Source: Psychromonas aquimarina ATCC BAA-1526
GTDB taxonomy: Bacteria; Pseudomonadota; Gammaproteobacteria; Enterobacterales; Psychromonadaceae
Assembly: GCF_000428725.1 (NCBI RefSeq)
Contig: NZ_AUAM01000037.1
Coordinates: 1-48,545, forward strand
Direction: 5' to 3'
DNA: 48,545 nucleotides
Of this stretch, positions 16,411 to 24,910 are shown piece by piece. The number at the start of each line of letters is the position of its first letter. Within the stretch, counting starts at the first letter, position 1. A program made the translations under genes and the position numbers. Below the pieces are notes generated by a model that saw only the letters and a list, made by a program, of their open reading frames with translations, had not been told where the DNA came from and did no database searches.

Positions 16411-16440
16411 CTTCGTTCCCGCACCGTTCAGGGAACGAAG
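16411..16440. terminator. Hairpin between convergent Imm51-like and ABM genes
   Basis: CTTCGTTCCC (16411-16420) pairs perfectly with GGGAACGAAG (16431-16440) around a 10-nt loop. The A/T-rich flanks (TTTTAA before, AATTCAAAAAA after) make it a plausible terminator on either strand, though neither T-tract is strong. Confidence 0.65.
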
Positions 16441-16475
16441 AATTCAAAAAAGAGAGCGCAGACACGCTGATAAAA

Positions 16476-16769
16476 TCAAGCAATTACACTCATTTCATTT
16501 AAGGTAAAGTCCGCAACAGCTCCTTCAGTTGCCTGCATATATTCCGCTAAATGGGTATTATTCATATGCATCTGCCAAAGATCTCTGCTTTCCCAGTTTT
16601 CATAAAAAATAAAAACACTGGGATTAAGTCTATCTTGATGCAGATCGTACTGAATACATCCCTCTTCCCGGCGAGTCGGCTCAATTAGTTTTACTAACTC
16701 GCTTTTCACTAATTCAACCTGATCTGCTTTTGCTTCTATTCGTGCGACAATCGTTAATACATTTTTCAT
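16476..16769 (-). CDS. ABM-domain (antibiotic biosynthesis monooxygenase-like) protein
   Basis: The ATG at 16769 follows AAGGTAAG and gives 97 residues, the usual length for a single ABM domain; a longer reading frame upstream has no support. Seen motifs are MKNVLTIVARIEAKADQ at the N-terminus, then EEGCIQYDLHQD, FIFYENWESRDLWQMH and the HLAEYMQ helix. Relatives such as YgiN are quinol monooxygenases or heme/peroxide-related dimers in the cytoplasm. In many genomes a LysR regulator sits divergently beside such genes. Here the LysR gene next door (16932-17496) is broken, so the regulation is probably altered. Confidence 0.85.
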   Translation of the reverse strand: MKNVLTIVARIEAKADQVELVKSELVKLIEPTRREEGCIQYDLHQDRLNPSVFIFYENWESRDLWQMHMNNTHLAEYMQATEGAVADFTLNEMSVIA

Positions 16770-16931
16770 TTTACTTACCTTCTGTTGTTGAGCTGCAGTG
16801 ATTATAGCCATTGCTAAACTAACCATAAACAGGGGCAAACACCTTACACTTTCAAAAAAAAATTGATAATGAACACAACCGGTCTTGAACTTGTTATTCG
16901 TATAGCAGACAACCACAGCACCCCCCCCGAC

Positions 16932-17496
16932 TGTACAGAAGCCTGATATAACAGCAGCAGCCGCCAGGCAATAAATGTTTTAAACGAAAACTTACTGTCT
17001 GTTAACAGCATAAAAGATGAAATATCCGGTGAGCTTCGCCTTCCGGTTTAGAACGTAATATACTGCTTCCCTGGATAGATGAAATGATGGACAGCAGTTA
17101 TCAGTTCATTTAAGCGTAAGTGATACTCTGGCCTGTTTTTATCAGGACAGAGTGGATCTGCTTTTACGCTATGGTCAGCAGCTGGACTCTTCACTGGCGG
17201 CTTTCTCGATTGCAAAAATAAACAGAATAACCTGTGCTTCACCCGCTTATCTAAAGCTGTTCGGCCCCCGAAAGTGCCGCGGGAGCAGCTCAATCATAAC
17301 TGCTTAATCTACCGCCTTAGAAACCGGGTTTATATGAGTACTGACCTTAAACTCGGCCGTGCTGTCGAAATCTTATCGCCATACAGGACTCAGACAGGGC
17401 TGTTTATGGTCTGCCCTAACCGCAAATCTGTTACGCCTGCGGTATTAGCACTGCGAGATATGCTGCGCAGTAAAATATCACAAGTTTTAAGCAGTA
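16932..17496 (+). pseudogene. Decayed LysR-family regulator
   Basis: Joining frames on the plus strand restores a LysR protein: CTEA-stop-YNSSSRQAINVLNENL and ISGELRLPV (about 16932-17050), RNILLPWIDEMMDSSYQ, then after a frameshift HLSVSDTLACFYQDRVDLLLRYG and TCASPAYLKLFGP (17110-17270), then after another shift REQLNHNCLIYRLRNRVY, then GRAVEILSPY, FMVCPNRKSVTPAVLALRDML. Disruptions are an in-frame TGA near 16944, a TAG near 17050, at least two frameshifts, and loss of about 60 residues between RNRVY and STDLKLG. The helix-turn-helix end is absent; a C8 run sits just upstream (16921-16928). It lies divergent to the ABM gene, the usual place of its regulator. A MITE-like element abuts its 3' end. 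Confidence 0.85.
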
Positions 17497-17657
17497 ATAC
17501 CAATTCCATTAATTAGATAATCTATTTAGGCGAAGGAAAAATGGATGAAAGCAAGGCGTTGATTGCAGTAACTAGTTATTCTAATTACAAAATCAAGAAC
17601 GAAGCTAGCGTCCATTTTAACAAGCATCAATGAATAGAAAATTAGTGGATTTGGTAT
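17497..17657. mobile_element. MITE-like element (161 bp)
   Basis: ATACCAATTCCATTAATT (17497-17514) and AATTAGTGGATTTGGTAT (17640-17657) are 18-bp terminal inverted repeats with 2 mismatches. Counting TACC/GGTA as the ends, TAA flanks both sides (17495-17497 and 17657-17659), possibly a 3-bp target duplication, although the sequence is AT-rich. The interior encodes nothing convincing and holds a second small dyad (AAAATGGA / TCCATTTT). It lies exactly between the LysR pseudogene and the AraC gene. No transposase is in the window. Confidence 0.65.
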
Positions 17658-17672
17658 AATTAATAAACAGCC

Positions 17673-18521
17673 CTATTCAGCGCGTTTTGCAGTCCGGTAA
17701 GCTGTAGGGGTTTTACCCACCAGGGTTTTAAAACGGCGGCTGAAATTCGCTAGATCCTTGAAACCCACCTGCTGCGCGATATCCTGAATAGACCAGTGCT
17801 GCAGCGCTAAAGACTGTTTAGCCTGTTCAATACGCAGATCCTGCAGGTGCTGCATGGGGGTTTTCGCTAACCACTGATTAGTTAAACGGTATAAGTGTGC
17901 CGGCGAACAGTAAATAAGAGCTGCCATCTGCTCAACTGTCCAGTCTTTATGAAGCTGCTGACTAAGCAGGTAAGTGAAATGCTGCAGACGCATCTGCACC
18001 GCTGATAACTGCGTTTTTTTCTGCAGACTGGATGACACTATGTGCTGCAGCTGCTCCACCAGCATATTGTGCAGACAGGGATCATCAAACTCGCAGTATT
18101 TACCGCTGAGTACCAAGGACTCAATGGTATGGCGCAGTACCGCGCCATAGGTGGTGGACTGCAGATAAGCACCGGATTTTTTCTGTAGCGGCCACTTTAA
18201 CCTGCCGTCGAGCATTACCCAGGTTACTGACCAGTGCGAACAGTCCATCTCAAAGCCATTTGCACAGCCCTTCGGCACCACAATTAATGATCCGGCTTCA
18301 AGTCGGAACGACTCATCCTGCGTATGCAGAAGCCCAACCCCGTGCGTAGTATATAATAGCATATGATACTTCGGATTCTGACGGTACAGACTGAAGGTCT
18401 CAAGGGCATCACATGAGCCAAGCTGCGCGTAACCCAGTGTCGCTAATTTTGCTTCATCTTCCCGCTCCAGTATATGCTGCTTACATTTACTGGAAATCTC
18501 ACACAACTCCGGCCACTGCAT
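17673..18521 (-). CDS. AraC-family transcriptional regulator
   Basis: The 282-residue protein has an N-terminal cupin-like sensor (about 40-120, with YHMLLYTTHGVGLLHT and LEAGSLIVVPKGCANGFE) and a C-terminal double helix-turn-helix (about 180-278) with WTVEQMAALIYCSPAHLYRLTNQW and WSIQDIAQQVGFKDLANFSRRFK (in parts), PTAYR at the end. The cupin suggests binding of a small ligand such as a sugar; none is indicated by neighbours. No obvious target operon is adjacent. The MITE-like element lies 15 bp past its stop codon. Confidence 0.9.
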   Translation of the reverse strand: MQWPELCEISSKCKQHILEREDEAKLATLGYAQLGSCDALETFSLYRQNPKYHMLLYTTHGVGLLHTQDESFRLEAGSLIVVPKGCANGFEMDCSHWSVTWVMLDGRLKWPLQKKSGAYLQSTTYGAVLRHTIESLVLSGKYCEFDDPCLHNMLVEQLQHIVSSSLQKKTQLSAVQMRLQHFTYLLSQQLHKDWTVEQMAALIYCSPAHLYRLTNQWLAKTPMQHLQDLRIEQAKQSLALQHWSIQDIAQQVGFKDLANFSRRFKTLVGKTPTAYRTAKRAE

Positions 18522-19114
18522 CTCAACTCACCACTGCTTTACTGTAAAAAATTAAAACCAAAATAGTTTAAAGCAAATTAAAGCAATACATCGACAACTA
18601 TTTTTCATCTAAGCGGTTAAAACGCACTTCGTGAATCAGATCACATTTTAAAACCCTGTCATCAAAAAACACAAAATATACAGGAATTGTTTAATCCGGC
18701 ATCACCTGTATCACTGCAGGCAAGCAATAAAATCTTCTACTCAGTATGAGATGCTCTCCCACAGATGCTTGCTTTCTCCCAGCTGCGAGTCTTGTACAAA
18801 ACTTAGTATTTTTCTATTTCAGGTGCATTTTCGATGAAAATGAAAAGTGTGCATGATAACTCTGCTCACTCGGAAAAAGCGAACGTGGTCAGTGTGACCT
18901 GTTAAAGAATAGCAGGCCATTACCCTTACTTAAACTATGGTATAACAGGCTGTAACAGTTATATTTAGTTGACATGTTTCGCTTAATGTAATGGCGTTAA
19001 AAGAATCATAATATTCGGCTGTCCTGCCTTTTTGCTCCTTACACAAATGGTCTTTAGGAAAAAGAATGCTAAGCTATAAAATGAATTTCATTAACTATAA
19101 CGGTAAGTTATTAC
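18522..19114. other. 593-bp divergent intergenic region
   Basis: No gene is seen. It must contain the promoters of the AraC gene (minus) and the HD-GYP-like gene (plus). A 17-bp palindrome CATTTTCGATGAAAATG (18826-18842) is the only clear symmetric site and could be an operator. Confidence 0.4.
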
Positions 19115-20563
19115 ATGAATAAAAATACGACAAGTGAATCGTCAAGTACTAAAGTTATTAGCAATATCGTTAAAAAAATTCACACGTCATCACCGCTAAA
19201 AGATTCTGTATACGAAGAAGCAGCAGCTTATTTTGCCCAATTACCAGAGATAGAGAAAAATTTGGCGGCTCTGCACCAGAGCTTAACTACTGCACAGCAG
19301 AATTTATCTGCTAACAGCAAATCAGAAAACGTCAAAAAACTGAAATCTAAGGTGGAACAGAACCTTAAAAAAATTAAGGTGTTTGAATCTCAACAGAATG
19401 AAGAACGGCTCTCTCGCTTACGTAAACTAAAAAGTATATGCGATGAAATTTTATCTTTCTGTATTGGTCAAAACAGGGATGACACAGATAAAAAAATTGC
19501 TAAGTTACTCGGTACTCTATCGTTAAGGGCGCCTGAAGGAATAAATCCTGCCTTGCAGTACAATCAGCAAAGTCAGCACTTATACCAAGCCGTACTCAGT
19601 CTGAAACTGCTTGATCAACTACTCGAAGATAACAAAATAGCCAATGAGTATATCCTTAAATGGATTTTGCCGGACGATACTGAAGAACTCCTCTCCTTTG
19701 GCGCGGAAGTACAAATCCCTTTATTAATGACTTCTTTATTACATGATGTGGGTCTTTGCCATCCTGCTGCACAACAGATATTAAAAGGAGAGTCTGGTGA
19801 TGCAGACGAATTCAGAGTATTAAGTGCTGATGAAAGGCTAGACTTGTTAAAATGCAATTATCAGCAAACGTTAAACTATCTAACGGATGGTTTGGGGCTT
19901 GATAAATATATTGGAGGCTCAAAAGCCGAAAGAGAAATATTTAACAAGAAGGAAGAAGAAAAACTTGCCTTTATCCGCTTGTTGTTGAAAAGCTCTCTCA
20001 ATCCTAAACAGGGCATTGGTAACCTGATTAAGGTCCCTCAAATTTACACTTCAGTGGTCCTGTCCACCAAACGAAATTTTACTTATGCCTCCCTTCCCAA
20101 AGTATTTCAAGTGCTAAATAAAGGCGTAGAAAGAGGATCCATTAACAAGCAGGTGGTAGAGACCCTGCTCAAAATCACCGGTATCTTTCCTCAAGGCTAC
20201 GGCATTGCTTATATCCCTAAAAACTCGAAGGGATATGATTTGGAGAGGTACGAGTTTGCCATAGTAAATACACTCTATCCTCAAGAACCATACAGTCCTA
20301 TCTGCCGTATTGCCACGAGAAACCAGGTTTTCATCTCATCAGGCGGGGATCTTAATATAGCGCCGGTTAATAACTTATATTTCGCGGATGCACGAAAAAA
20401 ATTGATGAAGATTAGCCCGGAAAGACTCAAAGGAATACTGAGTAAACTCTGGAGCAACTTTGAAGAGCGGCATGAAGAACTCGACTTGATCCCGAAGTGC
20501 TGGCATCCTTATGAATTTTTTTCTTTTGCAAAACGGCAAAATATGTGGAACAAGACATTGTAG
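19115..20563 (+). CDS. Degenerate HD-GYP-like protein with N-terminal coiled coil
   Basis: This 482-residue protein has a charged helical N-terminal part (about 1-115), probably a coiled coil, then an HD-like domain. The HD pair is H210/D211 in LLHDVGLCHPA, where HD-GYP enzymes have HDIGK. The end resembles the HD-GYP C-terminus: VPQIYTSVVLS, KVFQVLNKGVERGSINKQVVETLLKITG, FPQGYGIAYIP and FAIVN with PYSPICRI. The HHE and GxGYP metal-binding motif that names the family is absent, so c-di-GMP hydrolysis is doubtful; it may be a binding or scaffold protein. It stands alone, with no GGDEF gene nearby. Its base use looks AT-richer than that of the housekeeping genes. Confidence 0.7.
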   Translation: MNKNTTSESSSTKVISNIVKKIHTSSPLKDSVYEEAAAYFAQLPEIEKNLAALHQSLTTAQQNLSANSKSENVKKLKSKVEQNLKKIKVFESQQNEERLSRLRKLKSICDEILSFCIGQNRDDTDKKIAKLLGTLSLRAPEGINPALQYNQQSQHLYQAVLSLKLLDQLLEDNKIANEYILKWILPDDTEELLSFGAEVQIPLLMTSLLHDVGLCHPAAQQILKGESGDADEFRVLSADERLDLLKCNYQQTLNYLTDGLGLDKYIGGSKAEREIFNKKEEEKLAFIRLLLKSSLNPKQGIGNLIKVPQIYTSVVLSTKRNFTYASLPKVFQVLNKGVERGSINKQVVETLLKITGIFPQGYGIAYIPKNSKGYDLERYEFAIVNTLYPQEPYSPICRIATRNQVFISSGGDLNIAPVNNLYFADARKKLMKISPERLKGILSKLWSNFEERHEELDLIPKCWHPYEFFSFAKRQNMWNKTL

Positions 20564-20979
20564 TGGTTAAGTAATGCCGGCCGCAAATTTGTAGACAACT
20601 CATATTATATAGGGGCGAAAGCGAGCGTAAATGTGGAATCTCAACAGATAAATAGAGCAAAAATTCTAACTCACTTTCTTCCCCTTTATGCCGTAGATAG
20701 TTAACTAGCCCCTAGACCATCAGTAAACAAGCAGATAAAACTACAGTTAAGTTAGCCGTTTTACTCAGCAGCATGATGACAATGGCTAGTCCTTATCGAA
20801 TGCTGCAACGCTGTATTGGTTTTCGAGCTAGCGCCCCACAGGGCAAGCCGTGAGGCAAACACTTTCGTTGTTGTGAAGTTTCGATTTAACCAGTTAGATC
20901 TTCACCTTCACGCCTAGAAACTATTCACCTCACGACTTGCTGATTTTTGCATCTTGAATGGTAACGGGTATAAACCTGT
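20564..20979. other. Gap between HD-GYP-like gene and yfcE
   Basis: No protein gene is visible. The right half holds the inverted-repeat element listed at 20843-20940. No clear terminator follows the upstream gene. Confidence 0.4.
20843..20940. repeat. Nested inverted repeat, MITE- or ncRNA-like
   Basis: GCAAGCCGTGAGG (20843-20855) matches CCTCACGACTTGC (20928-20940) as an inverted repeat with one mismatch. Inside it GTGAAG (20873-20878) and CTTCAC (20900-20905) form a second stem. The 98-bp unit could fold into one long hairpin. It sits in a non-coding gap, as small transposable elements and structured RNAs do. Confidence 0.5.
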
Positions 20980-21525
20980 TTAGATACTTACCTGCTTCAA
21001 AATCTCATCTGAAAATGAGAGCACTTTAAACGTGCCCTCTTCGTACAGCCCGTAACTAGGCGTATAGCCTTGTTTAGGGAAAGTTATCGAACCTGGATTA
21101 AAAATAAACTGAGCGCCGTTTTGTTCTGCCGCAGGTATATGCGTATGACCATGTGCAATCACGTCACCTGCTTTCAGCGGCGGTCGATGATCACTATTGT
21201 ACAGGTGGCCATGGGTTAGAAATATTCGCGTACCGCTTTCCAGCAGAATCCATGAGTAGGTTTCAAGCATGGGGAAGTTAAGCAGCATCTGGTCAACTTC
21301 GCTGTCGCAGTTGCCGCGAACAGCCAGAATTTCATCACTGTAATTATTCAGAAGCTGCGCAACGGCCGCAGGTTGATACCCCTGTGGAACAGGGTTTCTA
21401 GGTCCATGATTCAACAGATCACCTAGAATCACCAGATAATCAGCACCTGATGCCTGGTACTTCTCCAGCACCTGCTCTGCTGCAGGTAATGAACCATGCA
21501 GATCCGAAGCAAAAAACAGTTTCAT
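20980..21525 (-). CDS. yfcE: YfcE-type metallophosphodiesterase
   Basis: The 181-residue protein carries the calcineurin-like metal motifs: ASDLHG (D8, H10), ILGDLLNHG (about 33-41), VRGNCD (about 70-75), THGH (about 104-107) and AHGHTH (about 124-129), ending FNPGSITFPK. E. coli YfcE hydrolyses phosphodiesters with Mn2+ in the cytoplasm; its natural substrate is not settled. It lies 40 bp downstream of the CBS gene in the same direction, so it may be the last gene of the umpAB operon. Confidence 0.93.
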   Translation of the reverse strand: MKLFFASDLHGSLPAAEQVLEKYQASGADYLVILGDLLNHGPRNPVPQGYQPAAVAQLLNNYSDEILAVRGNCDSEVDQMLLNFPMLETYSWILLESGTRIFLTHGHLYNSDHRPPLKAGDVIAHGHTHIPAAEQNGAQFIFNPGSITFPKQGYTPSYGLYEEGTFKVLSFSDEILKQVSI

Positions 21526-21565
21526 ATGGGTAGTCTCCTAAAAGTTTTTATCCCATTTTACAGTC

Positions 21566-21970
21566 TTAAGCATCCAGCGCCATACCGTTTAACACGATAT
21601 TATTGTAACTCACCATACCAATAATTTTACCATCTTCAATAACAGGAGCACGACTAACGCCAAAACGCTCAAACAATCGCGCACAGTGCTTCACCTTCAT
21701 ATCAGGTGAAACAGACAGCGCAGGTTTGGTCATGATTTCATAAATATTAGTACGCTCAACAGAACGGTTCTGTGCTAAAACCTTCTTGGCAATATCATTC
21801 ATCAAAACAATACCGTATTCATCATCATCGTGACGCTTGTTCACTATTAACGCTTTTACGGCATGCTGTCGTGCTAAGCGAATACCTTCTTCAACTGTGG
21901 TTACTCCATCGACCATCACATAAGTATTGGCCATAACATCTCTTACTCTAATAATCTTATGCTGGTTCAT
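21566..21970 (-). CDS. Two-CBS-domain protein
   Basis: The 134-residue protein is a tandem pair of CBS motifs: VRDVMANTYVMVDG to IVLMNDIAKKVL (about 8-70) and IYEIMTKPALSVSP to IIGMVSYNNIVLNG (about 75-130). Such pairs bind adenine nucleotides and act as energy sensors on transporters. The gene overlaps the PII-like gene by 4 bp (ATGA), so the two are translationally coupled. The likely client is the UmpAB pair encoded upstream. Confidence 0.92.
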   Translation of the reverse strand: MNQHKIIRVRDVMANTYVMVDGVTTVEEGIRLARQHAVKALIVNKRHDDDEYGIVLMNDIAKKVLAQNRSVERTNIYEIMTKPALSVSPDMKVKHCARLFERFGVSRAPVIEDGKIIGMVSYNNIVLNGMALDA

Positions 21971-22317
21971 AGCTCGTCCTCTACTATCTTAGTTAATGTT
22001 TCCACCTGATGGGCAACTCCAACCGCGTCTTCTATGTCTATTTGAATGGCAATGCCCCGCCCCGACTGCTGATCAAACTCACCAACCTTATCAATTGTTT
22101 CTAATATATGCCTGGCTAAGTGTTCTTCTACTACAAATAACAAAACGTCTTTTTGAACATCTAAGGTCAGGCCCATAAAGGTGGTTTTTTGATTCAGCCC
22201 TTCCCCTCTTGCGTTATTAATTACGGTTGCGCCAGTGGCTCCTGCTGAGCGCGCGGCATCTAAAACAGCATCTGTCTTTGTATCTTCTACAAAGGCAATT
22301 ATTAGTTTAAAGCGCAT
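21967..22317 (-). CDS. PII-like (GlnB-fold) regulatory protein
   Basis: I choose the ATG at 22317, because AAGGAG lies 7 nt upstream; the ATG at 22323 would start 1 nt after it. The 116-residue protein looks like a PII fold: [26 protein letters not shown] (in parts), a VINNARGEGL segment corresponding to the T-loop base, FVVEEHLARHILETI, and GRGIAIQIDIEDAVGV. The T-loop lacks the uridylylated tyrosine of GlnB/GlnK, so regulation differs from nitrogen PII proteins. It overlaps umpB by 11 bp and the CBS gene by 4 bp. Probably a membrane-transporter partner that senses a nucleotide or bicarbonate-type signal; the ligand is inference. Confidence 0.88.
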   Translation of the reverse strand: MRFKLIIAFVEDTKTDAVLDAARSAGATGATVINNARGEGLNQKTTFMGLTLDVQKDVLLFVVEEHLARHILETIDKVGEFDQQSGRGIAIQIDIEDAVGVAHQVETLTKIVEDEL

Positions 22318-23101
22318 CCTCATTCTCCTTAGAATCTGCTCTTGAGTTTAGCCATTGAGTAATCTGGGCGTATGCCATAACTGATATTATTGGAAATAAA
22401 CTTGCAAATGCGATTAATCCAAAACCGTCAATAACAGGGTTTCGTCCCGGAACGGTGGAAGCTAACCCTAGACCTAATGCCGTGACTAATGGAACAGTCA
22501 CCGTCGATGTTGTAACACCACCAGAATCATACGCTAGCGGTATTATCAGTTTCGGCGCAAAATAAGTTTGTATAATAACCACGACATAACCAGCCATAAT
22601 GTAATAATGAATGGGATCACCAACAACGATCCTGTAACTGCCTAAGGAAATTCCAATCGCTACGCCTAACGCCACTGCAACTCGTAAACCAGTCACGCTG
22701 ATGGCGCCGGCAGAGACCTGGTTAGCTTTAATAGCAACGGCAATTAACGAAGGCTCGGCAATGGTTGTGCTGAATCCGATAGCAAATGCGAACAGATAAA
22801 CCCAATAATAATCAATCCAGTGCAGAGACTCTGTGATGTCATCTTTAAAAGAGTAAATAAATTCGGGTGCGGTCAGCTGCTCCGCCATGGTTTCGCCCAA
22901 TGGAAAAAGTGCTAACTCCAGTCCCAGTAAAAAGAGAGACAAGCCTAAAATGACATAGAAAAAACCCAGTACAACTGTTGCTAAATTAGCAACTGGTTTT
23001 CTTAATACCGCAAGTTGAAATCCAAAGATGATGACCGCAATAGGAATAACATCAACCACTGTGCTGATAAACGTATCAATGAACTGCGACGGGCTTATCA
23101 T
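22307..23101 (-). CDS. umpB: DUF1538 membrane protein, UmpB-like antiporter subunit
   Basis: The 264-residue inner-membrane protein has about six to seven hydrophobic segments. It shares with its neighbour the conserved block [17 protein letters not shown], then [10 protein letters not shown] and [20 protein letters not shown] recall that a DUF1538 pair, UmpA/UmpB from Halomonas, was reported as a two-component Na+(Li+,K+)/H+ antiporter; that name is used here by family and operon position. It starts within the stop of umpA (ATGA overlap), so the two subunits are made together. It differs from UmpA in carrying a longer second loop (about residues 70-95). Confidence 0.85.
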   Translation of the reverse strand: MISPSQFIDTFISTVVDVIPIAVIIFGFQLAVLRKPVANLATVVLGFFYVILGLSLFLLGLELALFPLGETMAEQLTAPEFIYSFKDDITESLHWIDYYWVYLFAFAIGFSTTIAEPSLIAVAIKANQVSAGAISVTGLRVAVALGVAIGISLGSYRIVVGDPIHYYIMAGYVVVIIQTYFAPKLIIPLAYDSGGVTTSTVTVPLVTALGLGLASTVPGRNPVIDGFGLIAFASLFPIISVMAYAQITQWLNSRADSKENEDAL

Positions 23102-23832
23102 GATAAAGCCATCCCGTAGAGCATCACAAACATCATGGGTAACAAGGAAGCGAATGCAATCAAACCAAATCCGTCCAGCATAGGATTTCGGCCTTTAATT
23201 GATGATGCCAGCCCTACGCCTAGAGCGGTTACCAGAGGGACGGTAATAGTGGACGTAGTAACACCGCCGGAATCGTAAGCAATACCGATAATGGTCTGCG
23301 GGGCAAACCAGGTTAGTACAACAACACCAAGATAACCACCAATAATCATTACATGGATAGGCCAGCCTTTAAGAATGCGAACCACGCCTAATACAATTGC
23401 GATACCAACCGAAAGCGCCACCGTTACTCTCAATCCATTGGCGTAGTCATCCATTTCATCAATAGTATGCGGGATCAACCCGCCTTCGGCTGCTACTTCT
23501 GCGGCTTCATCGGCCACAGCGGTTAATGCCGGCTCAGCAATAGTGGTTCCAAAACCTAAACAAAATGCGAATAAGATTAACCAGAAAAGACTTCCTTTTC
23601 GGGCGAAAGCCTGCGCCATGCTTTCACCAATGGGAAACAATCCCATGTTCAAACCAAAAATAAAGAATGTCAGACCCAGCACGACAAAAAATAAGCCGAA
23701 AAGGATAGGTAATATATTTGGAAGAGGCTCCTGCAGCACCACCAGTTGAAAGAAAGCTATCACACATACTATAGGCAGAAGATCAGCTAAGCTTCCCAGC
23801 ATTGCTTTAAATAATGCAGTCAGTGCTTTCAT
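23098..23832 (-). CDS. umpA: DUF1538 membrane protein, UmpA-like antiporter subunit
   Basis: First gene of the operon, 244 residues, with about six to seven hydrophobic segments. It has [26 protein letters not shown] (in parts; the downstream paralogue has [19 protein letters not shown]), then [20 protein letters not shown] and [19 protein letters not shown]. The two paralogues probably form a heterodimer. It is preceded by about 200 bp containing a promoter. GGGAGGGAG lies just before its ATG (23832). The order umpA-umpB-PII-CBS, with overlaps at each junction, is a regulated antiporter module. Confidence 0.87.
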   Translation of the reverse strand: MKALTALFKAMLGSLADLLPIVCVIAFFQLVVLQEPLPNILPILFGLFFVVLGLTFFIFGLNMGLFPIGESMAQAFARKGSLFWLILFAFCLGFGTTIAEPALTAVADEAAEVAAEGGLIPHTIDEMDDYANGLRVTVALSVGIAIVLGVVRILKGWPIHVMIIGGYLGVVVLTWFAPQTIIGIAYDSGGVTTSTITVPLVTALGVGLASSIKGRNPMLDGFGLIAFASLLPMMFVMLYGMALS

Positions 23833-24040
23833 GACTCCCTCCCTTTAGAATATTCTCCTGTTCTTAATGTTGGTCAAATATTAAAATTCCGTCCATTACT
23901 ATCTCTTTTTTTTTACATAAATGAGAGATTTAGCGCGATGTAAATACAAAAAAGGTCGCCGATTAGGTAGCCTCTAGAGAGTTAGAGTATAGCGGGTAAT
24001 AAAAACACTTAATAATAGAGAAAAATGCTGAGGCAGGCAG

Positions 24041-24910
24041 TTACTTCGCTGCTTTACCAGACAGTAAATCTGGATTAGTCACTAGATTTCTCACACCATG
24101 AGCATGATCTTCCTCAAATACATTACCTTCAAGCCATTTTCCAACACTTTCAATACTTACTTTAGCAACATTAGGCCGAACGCTCCAGGATACCTGGAAA
24201 GGAGATCCTTTTTCATTGTAGCTCGGGCCGGTTGTTGATCCGGCATACTGCACGGCAGTACCGGTATTATCTGGAATGTTAAGGGCTTGATGATAACCAT
24301 CTTTTAATCCGTGCTCTGTGAGTTCTGAAAAATTTAATGCATTGTTATCATTAACTAAAACATATACCTGCGTTTCTACGCGCAGCTGTGGATTACCAGT
24401 TGATTCATCTAAACAAGCGCCTAATGTTGGGCCTGGTTTTACCTGTGCCGTCGAGTGTACGTAGTGGACTTCTATAGTATCACCTGGATATAAACTACCG
24501 TGCTCTCCCCCGCCAATATCTTTTTTAAGTGGTGCTAACTCAGTCTTGCTTAACTTACCTGAATAAACATAGCCGCTGTTGTAACCGAGACCATCTCCGT
24601 TACCGGCATATTTAGTAAATTCGCCGCCTTTATGCTCAGCATTTTTATGAAAATGTATATTACATAGATTCATTGACGTATAAGCGGGAGCACTTCCAAA
24701 AGTACGTTGGTTATTTCCCTGTATTGAATCGATATCACGTGGTGATTGAGGGCCGAAACCTTTACCTTCAGTATTTTTGGCTAATTCAGCACGCTGCTGT
24801 GCAGCCACTTTATCTGAAACCTGCTCATCTTTTCCCGAGTGAAAGTCCGCTGCATTTGCTGCTGGTAATAACGCCGCCGCGGCACAAAAAATTAATGCTT
24901 GTTTTTTCAT
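24041..24910 (-). CDS. Secreted delta-class carbonic anhydrase
   Basis: The 289-residue protein has a signal peptide (MKKQALIFCAAAALLPAANA, cleaved before ADFHSG). The segment NLCNIHFHKNAEHKGGEF (about 82-99) fits the H-x-H...H metal site of delta-type carbonic anhydrases, and QSPRDI precedes it. Further conserved parts are YPGDTIEVHYVHST, LRVETQVYVLVND and the QVSWSVRPNV stretch. It would interconvert CO2 and bicarbonate in the periplasm or outside the cell, using Zn2+. It lies 208 bp upstream of umpA in the same direction. Assignment is from the metal-site pattern. Confidence 0.8.
   Translation of the reverse strand: MKKQALIFCAAAALLPAANAADFHSGKDEQVSDKVAAQQRAELAKNTEGKGFGPQSPRDIDSIQGNNQRTFGSAPAYTSMNLCNIHFHKNAEHKGGEFTKYAGNGDGLGYNSGYVYSGKLSKTELAPLKKDIGGGEHGSLYPGDTIEVHYVHSTAQVKPGPTLGACLDESTGNPQLRVETQVYVLVNDNNALNFSELTEHGLKDGYHQALNIPDNTGTAVQYAGSTTGPSYNEKGSPFQVSWSVRPNVAKVSIESVGKWLEGNVFEEDHAHGVRNLVTNPDLLSGKAAK

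Noticed and set aside
23950..23976. Terminator after the carbonic anhydrase gene
   Set aside because: A T6 run on the minus strand is preceded by only a poorly paired stem, so I do not call it.
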